NCBI RefSeq assembly: GCF_026151205.1
Contig: NC_087072.1
Coordinates: 8,863,669 to 8,927,668, forward strand
Length of the DNA stretch: 64,000 nt
DNA from: Bolinopsis microptera
Lineage: Eukaryota; Ctenophora; Tentaculata; Lobata; Bolinopsidae
Direction of reading: 5' to 3'
Below, one piece after another: positions 31,737-42,301 of the stretch. Position numbers and translations under genes: made by a program. How positions within the stretch are numbered: position 1 is the stretch's first letter; each line of letters begins with the position of its first letter. The notes beneath the pieces are model-generated. The model had not been told where the DNA came from. It was given only the letters and a program-made list of their open reading frames with translations, and did no database searches.

Positions 31737-31791
31737 CCTTTTTGCATGCTCTAAGTGCCATTGTCAATGGCGCTGAGAGCATGCGAAAAGG
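31737..31791. ncRNA. near-perfect 26-bp hairpin, candidate small-RNA precursor
   Basis: The sequence around GCATGCTCTAAGTGCCATT is followed after a 3-nt loop (GTC) by AATGGCGCTGAGAGCATGCG. The arms pair over about 26 bp with one A/G mismatch and two G-U pairs in RNA. It is not part of any repeat seen elsewhere in the window. The stem is long enough for Dicer-type processing, but the loop is very short for an animal pre-miRNA, so a palindromic DNA element is an alternative. Confidence 0.4.
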
Positions 31792-32334
31792 AACCGTCGA
31801 AGCAAAAATGTAAATGAGATAATTTTCTGATCTAAAATTGGCATTTCATTTTAAGTATATCATTTACAAACCCAGATGTCTACTTAAATTTCAGTAGTAT
31901 AGGTAAACACTAAACATGATGGTTCAGATACAAGGACAAGGCGTCTGAGCAGAACTATCGAGAACAAATCCACCCCATCTGAATACTAAATAAGAAGGGA
32001 AAATACAGCTGTTCTGAATGTAGCAAACAAACAATATATCATTCAAGAAACCAGGAAAAGCTACATTAGTTGGAACAAAGGAGGCTTATCCTGATTATTG
32101 TTCTCGGGATTGTGTGGTTTTGTTGGCTGATTGTGTGTCATTGTGAGCACAAGTTACGAGATTCCCTTCTTTTTATTCCTGACTTTCGCGGATCAGAAAG
32201 CTTTCAGTGGTAAGTGTAATAGCTCTGAGTTTCAGTATGAATTGTTAGGTATGTTTCACATATTATGCCGTAACTTCAACGGGTAATTATTTTTTTAAAG
32301 TAGGCAAATTTGAGGCTAACATTATTGTAACTGT
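31792..32334. other. non-coding stretch, no gene seen
   Basis: AT-rich. An open segment ending at a good donor (AGTGGTAAGTG near 32210) could be an exon, but I found no partner. Confidence 0.35.
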
Positions 32335-32423
32335 TTACTGGGCGGCGCTCAGCCTGTCATAATTCCGCCGAATCTCTATTCGGTGTATGTTTGTAAACAT
32401 TATAGCCTGGGGTCCCCAGGTAA
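32335..32423 (-). mobile_element. small MITE with TTAC...GTAA ends, copy 4 (inverted)
   Basis: It begins TTACTGGGCGGCGCTCAGCC and ends GGTCCCCAGGTAA, the inverse of copies 1-3. The core GAATCTCTATTCG is itself a short palindrome. Confidence 0.75.
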
Positions 32424-33490
32424 ATAACTGTAACTGTAAGTGTGAACCGAAAGATGAAATTAGGCGAGCATTTTTTTTTCTCAAAATAATTAAACATTTA
32501 GGGATGTCAGATAATCACTCGATTTATTAAATTGATGAACCGACAAAGTTTAATTGAAATTTTAAACTGAAAGATGCAATTAAGTGAGATTGTTTTCTCA
32601 AAATTATTAGAAATTCGGGGATGGAAGATAATCACTCGATTTATTAAGTTAATGAACCGACAAAGTCTGCTGAAACGTTTTGAAAACCTACAAGTTTAAA
32701 ACACAATTTCGATAACTACTTCTAATGATGTTGAACTTAAATGTGCGCTTCGAATGTTGCTATATAATTAGCCAAAGGCATCACTCTATAATTTGTTGAC
32801 AATATTTCAAGTTCACCGATATTGTCTAGGAAAAATTTAATAAGACGTAATTCTTGTTTTGTATCGCTGGGAAAATAAGTTTACAGGCCAGTACTTCTAC
32901 CACATATTCTGCCAAATTCGTCGCACACAAATCAAATGAGGTTCTATCTGGTTGGACCGTTGAGCAGGTATACAACGTTGTATCAAATGATTGTTGAGTT
33001 TCAGACAACCAAGAACGTGCAACTTACAAGGCAAATGTCTTACACCGAGTTTCCTGATAAATCCAATAATTCCAATTCCCGATAATTCCAAATAGAATTA
33101 CACACATGCAGAAGTATCCTGGGGTAAGACGACTGGGTCCGATTGAGCTGGTACGTATGTGGTAACTATAACCCCTATTGGCATTAAAATATCGAGCATT
33201 CCATGGAAATTTACACGGAAATTGTAGTTCCATCCAAATTCCATCACAAGAGACAGTGTAGTTCCTGGTGTGAAGCTACGAAATTACTCTCACATTTGTG
33301 ATATCTCATCTGCAAATTTTCTTCTTTGTTTTACATCTTTGTTGGTCAGAACTAATTAAAACATCCATATAACTTCATAGAATTAATGTGACATATCGGC
33401 AATTAATCTATCATAATCTTTACAAATCAATCAATACTATAATACAATAATTTAATTAATAACCATGACAAGATTACTCTAAACATTCTG
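32424..33490. other. non-coding stretch with an internal direct repeat
   Basis: Two diverged direct copies of about 125 bp (around 32440-32555 and 32570-32680) share AAAGATG.AATTA...GAT and AATCACTCGATTTATTAA. No gene recognised. Confidence 0.5.
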
Positions 33491-33499
33491 ACGATAGAC

Positions 33500-34430
33500 A
33501 AAGTACAGTTGTCCCATTCAGTAACTACTCTGGAAAAATAGTAATATTATACAAGTTTGAACTTGTTTGCTATAGAACACCGGCCTCTAAATCACTTTCA
33601 GAGGAGCTGCCATTTATGAGTGACATCACAAACTACACCACTCCAAATGGATCAGTCATAGAAAGAAGCCCATTAGTGCGTGACCTAGGAGTCAACATGT
33701 CCGATGATTACTCCTGGACACCACATATCAACATCATGGTTGACAAGGCACGTCAGATGGCATCTTGGGTTCTTGGAGTATTCAAAGACAGGACAACACC
33801 TGTTATGCTCCAGCTCTACAAATCCCTGATAAGGTCCAGAGTGGAGTACTGCTGCCCGCTTTGGAATCCAAACAAGATCTATGATATCCAGTCTATCGAG
33901 AGCATACAACGCCAGTTCACTAGAAGAATTCTAGGGCTGAGAGACACCGATTATTGGAATAGACTGAAGGAACTGAAACTTGCATCACTACAAAGACGCC
34001 GAGAACGCTACACCATCATACATCTGTGGAAAGTTCTCCAGGGTATATGTCCAAATGACCTAGATGTACAGTTCAGAGGGAATGCCAGACTGGGAGTTAA
34101 AGTTATACTCCCTTCTCTCACAAAAAAAGCATCAGCTGCTGCACGCTCCACCTACGACCATTCATTCGCAGTGAGAGCTGGAAGACTCTGGAATGTTCTC
34201 CCCAAAATTGTCAATACTCAAAGGACTTTGACAAGCTTCAAGACATCTCTTGGAAACTTCCTAGACACCCTTCCAGACAAGCCCCCTACTCCTGGATACA
34301 GTGCAGAAAACTCTAACTCGATAATAGACTGGTGCAGTCAAGGAGGTGGTCCGCAGATTGCGTGATGGCCGTGAAGATGCCTACTTCTAAACCTATCAAT
34401 AGGTTCAATAGGTAGGTATGAAAATAAATA
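33500..34430 (+). mobile_element. 3' end of a non-LTR retrotransposon (CR1/Jockey-type RT C-terminus)
   Basis: The open frame (ATG at 33616, continuing upstream without stop to about 33500) encodes the thumb/C-terminal region of a non-LTR reverse transcriptase: LVRDLGVNMSDDYSWTPHI, VEYCCPLWNP and SIQRQFTRRILGLRD. The palm catalytic motifs are absent because the copy is 5'-truncated. It ends with a short A-rich tail (GAAAATAAATAAAAC) near 34430. Confidence 0.85.
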
Positions 34431-34802
34431 AAACACAGGATAAATAGAAACAATTTTCAGAGTAAATTCAACGAGGCCAGCTCGCACGTTCTTCTGGTTT
34501 AACTATTTACAATTTTAAAATGCGGTGTTTTGACTCAGCACAGTTCTAGCATTGATTGCACCAAATACTATTTACAAAATGCATGACATGACAAGAACTC
34601 ACGTGTTTTGCGCGAATATATCAACAAAAACTAGCATTGCGTCTCCGTGAGACTCCCCTCTTAGCGATTAAAACTGTGACCGATGTTGGCAATTCGCCAG
34701 TCGTTGTCAACAACAATTCAACCTCGTGCTTAGTAATAACGTGCTCGGTAGTAACGTGGTAAGTGATGCAAATCTGATCAGATCTTTCAAATAAACAAAC
34801 TT

Positions 34803-35309
34803 TTAATGAGAACCACAAAACCACTTCAGTGAGTTTTTCACATTATTAATACGTCCCTGTCTCTTAACTGATACTGAATTACATTGGCATGCATATGCAG
34901 ATGATCCCTTTATTGGTTTCAGCTTAGATTCTAGTCTCTCGAAATCTGGATAGTTGTTCCGTAAGAACAGATACTCGATATCTCCAACCCACTCAAAGTC
35001 ATTGAAACAAACAACCCCACAATCACATTTCATACATCTCATATTTGGACACGATGTTTGTCCCATGGATGATTCACTTTGACCGACATAAACAACAGTA
35101 CACTTTTTTGATCGCGCATTTTTCAGTTTTGCTGGCTTTTTTGTTTCCCGTTGTTCTGTTGAAAACGCAGGGTCATTGAGTATGTCATCTAAATCGTCAG
35201 GCATTTGTTGGTTTGGTTTCGGTTTCGGAGACTGTTTCTGAGGCCTTACATCAACTTCTTCATCTAAACTTTTCAAAAACTCGTCCAATTCTTCATCCAA
35301 CATGTTCAA
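34803..35309 (-). CDS. CFAP418: CFAP418 (C8orf37) cilia- and photoreceptor-associated protein
   Basis: 168 residues in one exon. The acidic N-terminus (MNMLDEELDEFLKSLDEEV) resembles the MAEDLDELLDE start of the human protein. The C-terminal half carries the family signature: MRCMKCDCGVVCFNDFEW, YLFLRNNYPDFERLESKL and AYACQCNS, ending WFCGSH. In vertebrates it acts at the base of the primary cilium and photoreceptor disc membranes and is mutated in cone-rod dystrophy and Bardet-Biedl syndrome. Length is close to the human 207, with a shorter linker. Its presence argues for a ciliated animal. Confidence 0.92.
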   Translation of the reverse strand: MNMLDEELDEFLKSLDEEVDVRPQKQSPKPKPNQQMPDDLDDILNDPAFSTEQRETKKPAKLKNARSKKCTVVYVGQSESSMGQTSCPNMRCMKCDCGVVCFNDFEWVGDIEYLFLRNNYPDFERLESKLKPIKGSSAYACQCNSVSVKRQGRINNVKNSLKWFCGSH

Positions 35310-35866
35310 GCTGAATACGAAATATATCTGTTAAAGAAAAGAGAGACAAGTATGTGATTTATTGAAGATTCGAATCATTGATATAAATATTCACTGTAAT
35401 GTGATACAGAAGTTTCAAACATTCTTCTGGAAAGCGAGTTAGTAATTCATTTAAATTTTTCATAAAAAACAATAACTTAGGCGTGATGTGTTCAGTAAAC
35501 AAAGTAGAACATTAAAACTATGAGATTTTTCGGATATCAAATAGTTGAATTAAAATATTGCACCCAATTCGTTTTAAACAAATTTCTGAACAGAATACCT
35601 CTATATTATATTGGGAATATTAAGCAATTTTGGGAACGTCCAATCTCTTCTTAAAGGAATATTTCAACTATCAAGAAACAAAATTAAAGTAAAGTGGCCA
35701 AATCATTACAGTTTACCATCACCTTACATACAACTGTCTCCCCTTAAAAACTAAGCAAGCTTTCAAGCGTTTCAGATCATCATAGCTTACATCTCTCATT
35801 ATGTTCTGATTTTCTTTCATTTCTCACTTTTCATGGGGCGTGTCGCTTGAACAAAAATAGTTTATG
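35310..35866. other. spacer between CFAP418 and the transporter array
   Basis: AT-rich. It holds the CFAP418 upstream region and the 3' flank of transporter copy A. No gene. Confidence 0.4.
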
Positions 35867-38800
35867 TTAACCGTCACCCTGCAACAAAGGTTGCTCGAGT
35901 TCCTCGTAAAACTGGTTATTACCGGAAACATCGCGTCTATCAAGATCACGCCTATCAGGAAGCTCCTCGTACTCAGCCTGTCTAGCGCACTTGTAGTCCA
36001 ATATCAGGAAGCAGAAACTGCCTATAACACAGGTGAGCGCTAGTATCAGTAGCTGATAAGGCAGCAGGAGAACACCGCAGTAAAGGAATGCTACAGTAGC
36101 TAGCATCCCCTGCACGAACTTAAACACTGCAAACGCTGGCGCTGGAGTTTCTTCCCATAGTTGTCCTGAATTGAGTTAGTACAAATTAATTCTGTAATAT
36201 CGAGTTTAATAAGGTAATAACATGTGCATTATGTCATATGTACTAACATCTGTCGTATTAGAAGTAGATTATTCAACAAGAAAGTAGAAAGTGTCAAAAA
36301 CCCACCAAGAGTTGCGTAGATAGTAACATTGAAACCCCCGTCACCGAGCCCAATTAGTAAAGCTATGAACAGAGAAAGGTAGATATTGCTAGCTATTATC
36401 GGGACTCCTTGTGCTCTCACCTCCTGTTCAGTGATGTCTTAGTTAACATGGTTACTGAGTAATGAGTATAGTTTCATGGTAATTGTGATAAGTGGAAGGG
36501 CATGCTCTAGTTAATGACCGATAACTTAGAGGTACATATTATTAGTGAGATATGAAGTCACATGCTATGAAATAAATCGTCAGGCCATATGCTAGGGGGG
36601 TGTGTGACTGTGTGGGATATATTATAAACTAGGTGGGCTCACTTACTGCTGTGATGGATTATTATTGGTAACGTGAGTGTGAAAGGGTAAAGTTGTGAAC
36701 GAGTATGTGTATTTGTGTGTAAGTGTACTTACCGCTGTAGTAGCAGCATCAGAAGGGAATGCGAGGTAGACCAGAGTAAGAGCAATGCAGTAAACCAGGG
36801 TGGTACACATCAGCACACCTTTCCTTCCTATCTTATAGGTCAGCACGCTCCATACAAACCTGATAATATACAATAAGTTGTCTGGTTATTAACTTATTAA
36901 GGTAGGAAGTTTGTAAGGAGTGTGTACCTCATAGAGCCGGCTGTTATAATGTAATATCATGTGAGAACCGGAGTGTATTACGCAAGTGTTGAGAAAGGTA
37001 TAATATAAGGGCTTATAGATTTCGGTATATATATCAGATGCGTACTGTGTACTATTACGACAAAATAAAAATATAACGGATGTAGAAAAAAAAGGAAAGA
37101 ACATTTTAAAACATTGATAAATATTACTGCAAAGAAATAACTTACCCAGAAGAGACCTGACCGATTCCGACACAGATACCAGCCAGAGCTAAGTAGTTTC
37201 TCTTGGGGAACACGTTTCCTATTATCACTATGTACACTGAACTCCAGAAATTCAGGGACAATCCTATGAATTTTTAAGTTATGACAAAATATTTCACTTT
37301 CAGCATACCTCTCTGACCTCTGTCAGTATTTTAGGTTTCCTAATAAGCCAAATTTTGTGAAAATGTTAACTACGTTTGAAGGTTTTCTTCGAAAGTTACT
37401 CACCATGCAATGAAAATGTTAACTGCGTTTGAAGGTTTTATTCGAAAGTTACTCACCAGTGAAAATGAATGCTCCGTAAAGCAGCCCCATGTTGGGCGAA
37501 ACAGCAAATCTCATTCCGTCTTTAATTGGTTGCCATGCTGATTGTTCGTCTATCTCACACTCATCCAGCGGCGTCTGAAGAACATGATATGTCATCGTTT
37601 GAGGGAAATTATAGTATACCTATAGTCAAGTCACATATATCTAGGTAAGAGTAATTATGTTATGTATTATTATTAACTGTTGTTATGTTAATTGTTAATG
37701 AAACTGGAAATTTGAGTGTTGAGATTTGGTGTATTTAAGATTAAGCATATATTAACTATGTACTAGTACCTATTATATATATTATATATATATATCATAT
37801 TACAGTTCCAATGGTTCATACTCATTGTGCATATTCAGTGTGTACAGGGTCTATAAAGTACCAGGAATACAAATGTATTTAAGAATAAGCAATAAGCATT
37901 AGTACCTATTATATGTATATTATACAACTTTTCAATAATTAATATTTCATACTCATTGTGCATAATGAACAGCACATTATATTCAGTCTGTACAGGGACT
38001 ATAAATAAACACGAATACAAACCACTAGTGTGTAATGTACATTAGATTACTCACACTGCATATTGATATGTATTGTGGTAGATTAATTAATGTATATTTT
38101 ATTACTCTACTATATCGAGTTACTAAGTTCAAGCTTGCGAGTGAATTGAGGCAGAACAGTTACAGGAAATAACTTGCACACAAATGTGAAATCTATCAGT
38201 GACTGCTTAATATAAAATCTGCAGTTAATGCTGCACTGGTAAGCACTAAACAGTAACTACAGAATGTAAACAAACATTTCAAGTGAATATAAATCGCAAC
38301 CAGTAACCATGATTACTTAGGACAGTAACCATGATTACTTAGGACAGTAACCATGATTACTTAGGAAAGTAACCAGGTTACTTAGGACAGTAACCAGAGT
38401 AACTCTCACCTCGTTAGGTTTCAGTAGTACAAAAGAGAGAAGGCCAGCAACACTGAACCCGCCTAGTACCAGGTATATCGTGTGTCTGGTATCGTCTGAT
38501 ATCGTCTCTGAGTTACCTGGGTGTTCAGTTTACTTTAGTGAGTAACTTATAGGTTTTATGTAATAGGTAATATATATGATATAGGTGATAATAATAACTA
38601 TTTGTAATAGGTATCTTTAGTGAGTCGTTCAGAACACAATTAGAAGTCTAAAAATAAAATAAAAACACTTCATAGGAAAATGTTTATCAATTAATCATTG
38701 AACTATCATGGTAAAGGTAACAACTCTGACATACGGACCTAGTTGAAAGTACAGGAAGGTGTTGCCCACTAAAGCGCTCATATTGAACCAGGACCAGAAT

Positions 38801-40234
38801 ATACCGGTGTTCCTGGGTTTTGTGTCACCGGGTGAGTTCTTCGCTATCACCTGGTAACGGAATAATTTTAAAGGTGTTGTATTAATTGTTCAACAGTCAA
38901 GCTGCTAGCAGATATAATCAACACTCAACATATTCTACGCGGCTATTAAACAATTAGGCCGGTTCAAAAAAACAAAATGTCCTTGAATAATTATGCGTTA
39001 CATGTTCTTATCTGTTGATCCTTAGGTTCAAAGACCACGAAAAAAAATTTCAACTTCCAACTCTTCCATCTTCGGTCCCCTCCGGCCACGCCCATATTTT
39101 ATGGGTTTCTTATACAGGTAAAATATCTAGAATCGGCTTTTTTAGTATGAAGGAGTAATGTTAGCTGTTTAAGATTCGTTATTCAAATATAATGGTTTAT
39201 TTAATGGTTTTTATGTTCAATGATCAATAAACAATCGCCCAACCATTCAATTTATAGAATTGTGTAACCATGGCAACTAAAGTGCACCTTGTCATTTCGT
39301 GAAGTCAGAGAACTGCAGACGACAGAAAGTGGACACCAACTCAACAGCAAGAACAATATCAAAATCAGACAAACAAACGAAAAAACGGACGAACAAACCT
39401 CTCCGTTAGCAGTCCACAGAATGCCACCTCCCGTTCCGAGGAGGGCTGAACAGAGGTAGATAGACCACTGATAAGGCTCGTACATCGAGAAAATGAAACA
39501 AATGTTTGGTATCACCGACAAAATCAGAGACAGTTTGCTGCCTGAAATTTGGGGTTAATATTATTTGGAAATATCCCTGATCAATCATTAAAAACAGATT
39601 ATAAACTTATCTTCAACATATTATTGATCGGTTGGTGTCAATATGTCAGATGTAATTGATCATTACAAACGTCAATAATAATGTTTAATTACAACTTGAG
39701 TTTAATGTAATGGTCGTGGTAGTTAATTGACAACTACAAATAGAACCAGGAATTAAAGTGAAAGTGAAAGTGAAAGTTTAAAGCTGACCTAGTTTGTTGA
39801 CGATAGCAGGAGCGAACCAGTTAGACAAGCCCAAGACACCGTATATAACTGCTAGACTGTGGAACCCTGTCTCTATAGTGATGCCGTGTTTTGCATAGTC
39901 CTGAAGAAGGGATAGTTCTAATGTCGGCTTGCTAAATTTGCAGGAAAACTGCTTTATAAAACCTATACTACGGGTTAGACTCGGTTAGACTGACTACTAT
40001 GATTTGGGCTAATTTGTCTGCTTTCTCAGTATTAAACCTGATATTTCATTGTATAATTTACATTAAATACATTATAACCTAAGTACTCTAAGCAAGTACA
40101 CTATAATAACCCTAGAATTAGAAGCAGCTCACCTTGAACACAATACTCTCCATAAAGCTAGCAGCATTGAAAGCGGAGAAGATGAGCATGAACCCCACTC
40201 CCAGAATATTGATATTCCACAAGTTGACGTTCAT
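35867..40234 (-). CDS. MFSD11: MFSD11/UNC93-like major facilitator transporter, copy A
   Basis: Ten exons close in frame: 40234-40133, 39900-39789, 39541-39399, 38850-38739, 38516-38410, 37574-37457, 37263-37146, 36859-36733, 36423-36306 and 36165-35867, giving 451 residues (human MFSD11 is about 450). The N-terminus MNVNLWNINILGVGFMLIFS is the first membrane helix. Typical family motifs are WTANGE, SPGDTKPRNTGIFWSW, LLIGLGDGGFNVTIYATLG and PAPAFAVFKFVQG. About 12 membrane helices are expected. Substrate is unknown for the family. The C-tail is long and acidic with ELEQPLLQG, a possible dileucine sorting signal lacking in copies B and C. The first intron lies after IVFK, whereas in B and C it lies about 12 codons further on. 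Confidence 0.9.
37330..37470. repeat. tandem duplication of an exon-6 splice donor in copy A
   Basis: The segment GTTTGAAGGTTTT.TTCGAAAGTTACTCACCA occurs twice, about 57 bp apart (near 37370-37410 and 37428-37458). Read on the - strand it contains the donor GTGAGTAAC, so the real exon-6 donor has a decoy copy just downstream in the intron. Confidence 0.75.
38303..38400. repeat. 22-bp minisatellite in copy A intron 5
   Basis: The unit CAGTAACCATGATTACTTAG with GA repeats about four to five times and degrades on the right side, ending just before the exon-5 donor at 38403-38409. Confidence 0.85.
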
Positions 40235-42301
40235 CTGGTGATAAAAATGGAGTACAGGGGAAGGTAGCAAGTTGTTATTTATAGACAGAGAGCAACTTTA
40301 GAACACTTTAATAAAAAGCATGACAAGCAACGTAGTCAATCAAATTATATGTAGCAACACCATTCAGAAGTTGATTCTGTTATTAGACGTTTTAAGATAA
40401 GTATCGTATTAAACGTGTTTCAAATTATTTTGCAGTGAACGTCGTGCGATTACTTTAAAATGATGTTTATCAAATTGAGGCAGTATTAGCAGTATAGTTT
40501 AACGCAAATAAAAAATCAAAAGGCAACATAACAATATTGTCTACTGCGTAGTCAGGTTAATGAATTAATATCATTAATATTGCAAGTCGGGTAGAATTTC
40601 AAAGATAAGACAAAAATATGCGGATATTATGCTCATGTAAAGCTAAACTAAAAGCAAGCACCTTATAATAAACAAAGGAAAAGTGAATGTGAACTCTACA
40701 TTGTAAACCACAGTACAGTATAAACTGTAACACAATTCAGAAATGGGTGAATTAGTTTTTATATTATGATCTTAATTGGCCAATAACTACATAATTAGTA
40801 CTTAAAGGATAGGGAAAATTGAATATATCTCAAATTACTTGATATTGATTGGTTTCCTGTAATGGCACTTATCAACTTAGTGAGATTAAATATAATTATA
40901 TTAATGAAATTAACTTTTAACTAATAGCGTCGACCTACATTAAAGTGCTCAACGTTTTCGATCTGTTGGGACGGAATGAAAAACCAGAAAGCTTCTCCTG
41001 CCACTGGTCTCTTTGCTCTCACAGTTGTTACAACCTCCGACTGTACAATAGTTTACCATTAACCCTCTTTTGATATATTTTAACTAGTAAAGAGGTGTTG
41101 TAGTGATAAGGGAATGAAGTTAAACTAATAGTCATTTAATAATTGCAAAGCTTGAACTGCTACAAAACTCCAAAAACAAGTGCCACAGTCGAAAACATAC
41201 GCGAAAATTTGTAACAGCTTAGTTATTAATTGGAAAATAAAAAGTGGTTAATGCTTATCTTCGTAGAACGGATGCAGGTGTGTCTACACATAGACATTAA
41301 ACATTATTCACGAAAGCACACATTCGCAAGCGTTGAAATACAACGGTTTACAGAACGAAAGTAAACAGTGAACACTGATCGTGCTAGATTAAATGTAATG
41401 GTTTAAATCCGATGATAAGTTTGACGGTTTTTAGATAAACAGAAACGTAACTGTTATGAGCGATTAAAATCAGTTGTATTTACACAACACATGCCGTACA
41501 TGCTATTCTGCAACCTAGCCGCATTTTGGAGAAATGTAATAAATATACCCCGTAATATGCGGCGGTAATGCCAGGCCTAGCTGCATACCATCCAAGTTTA
41601 GAGTATTTTGGAAAAAGTCGCAAATTTACACTTGACAATCTCTTTGAGTAGCTCCCTGTGATTCAGTATTTATCCTGCTGTCAAGTATCTGCACCTCCTG
41701 AAATTGGGTTAAAGACAGATCATAGTCACGGTGTTTAGTAATCCTTCAAGCGGGTACCTCTGGTAGAGGTTATTGTTGTTCAATTACGGTCATATAGTTC
41801 TGTACATTAGTGTTTCGGACAACCATCAAGTGAGTTTGCTAACTGTAAACTAATGATGAATATGCTTACTGTTAAGGTTAAGAATTCTTTGATACCAAGG
41901 AAAAACAACATTATCATTGGATTAAATATGACAAGATAAATTTCTTGAACTATGTTTTCTTATAAAAACATAGTTCACAAAGTTTTTTATTTGAATCAAA
42001 TTAAAAGGCAGCGTCATTTATATAGATTAAAAATTATCCATGAATAGCTCATATAAATTTATCTGACGGGAAACTTATAAAATTCCATATAAATCAAATC
42101 AAAAAATAAGATTCAATTTACACACAGTTTCAAAGATCAGTTTATACAAAAAGGTTCCTAAACTAAGATTTCGAATAAAAAATTAAGACTAATGAATTGC
42201 ATATTATAAACTTAAACACCATTAATTAAAAAACATCCCAAACATTAATCAAAGTACATTAATCAAAGTACATTTTCATAGCTTTATGATTCAACAATCG
42301 G
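40235..42301. other. spacer between transporter copies A and B, with two possible upstream exons
   Basis: On the - strand, 41697-41632 (66 bp) and 41040-40939 (102 bp) are open in frame, bounded by AG and GT and phase 0 on both sides. They could in principle splice to the AG just before the copy A start codon and add about 56 residues at the N-terminus (the second contains AFWFFIPSQQIENVEHF). MFSD11 relatives lack such an extension and copies B and C show no counterpart, so this may be coincidence. Otherwise AT-rich with no gene. Confidence 0.3.
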
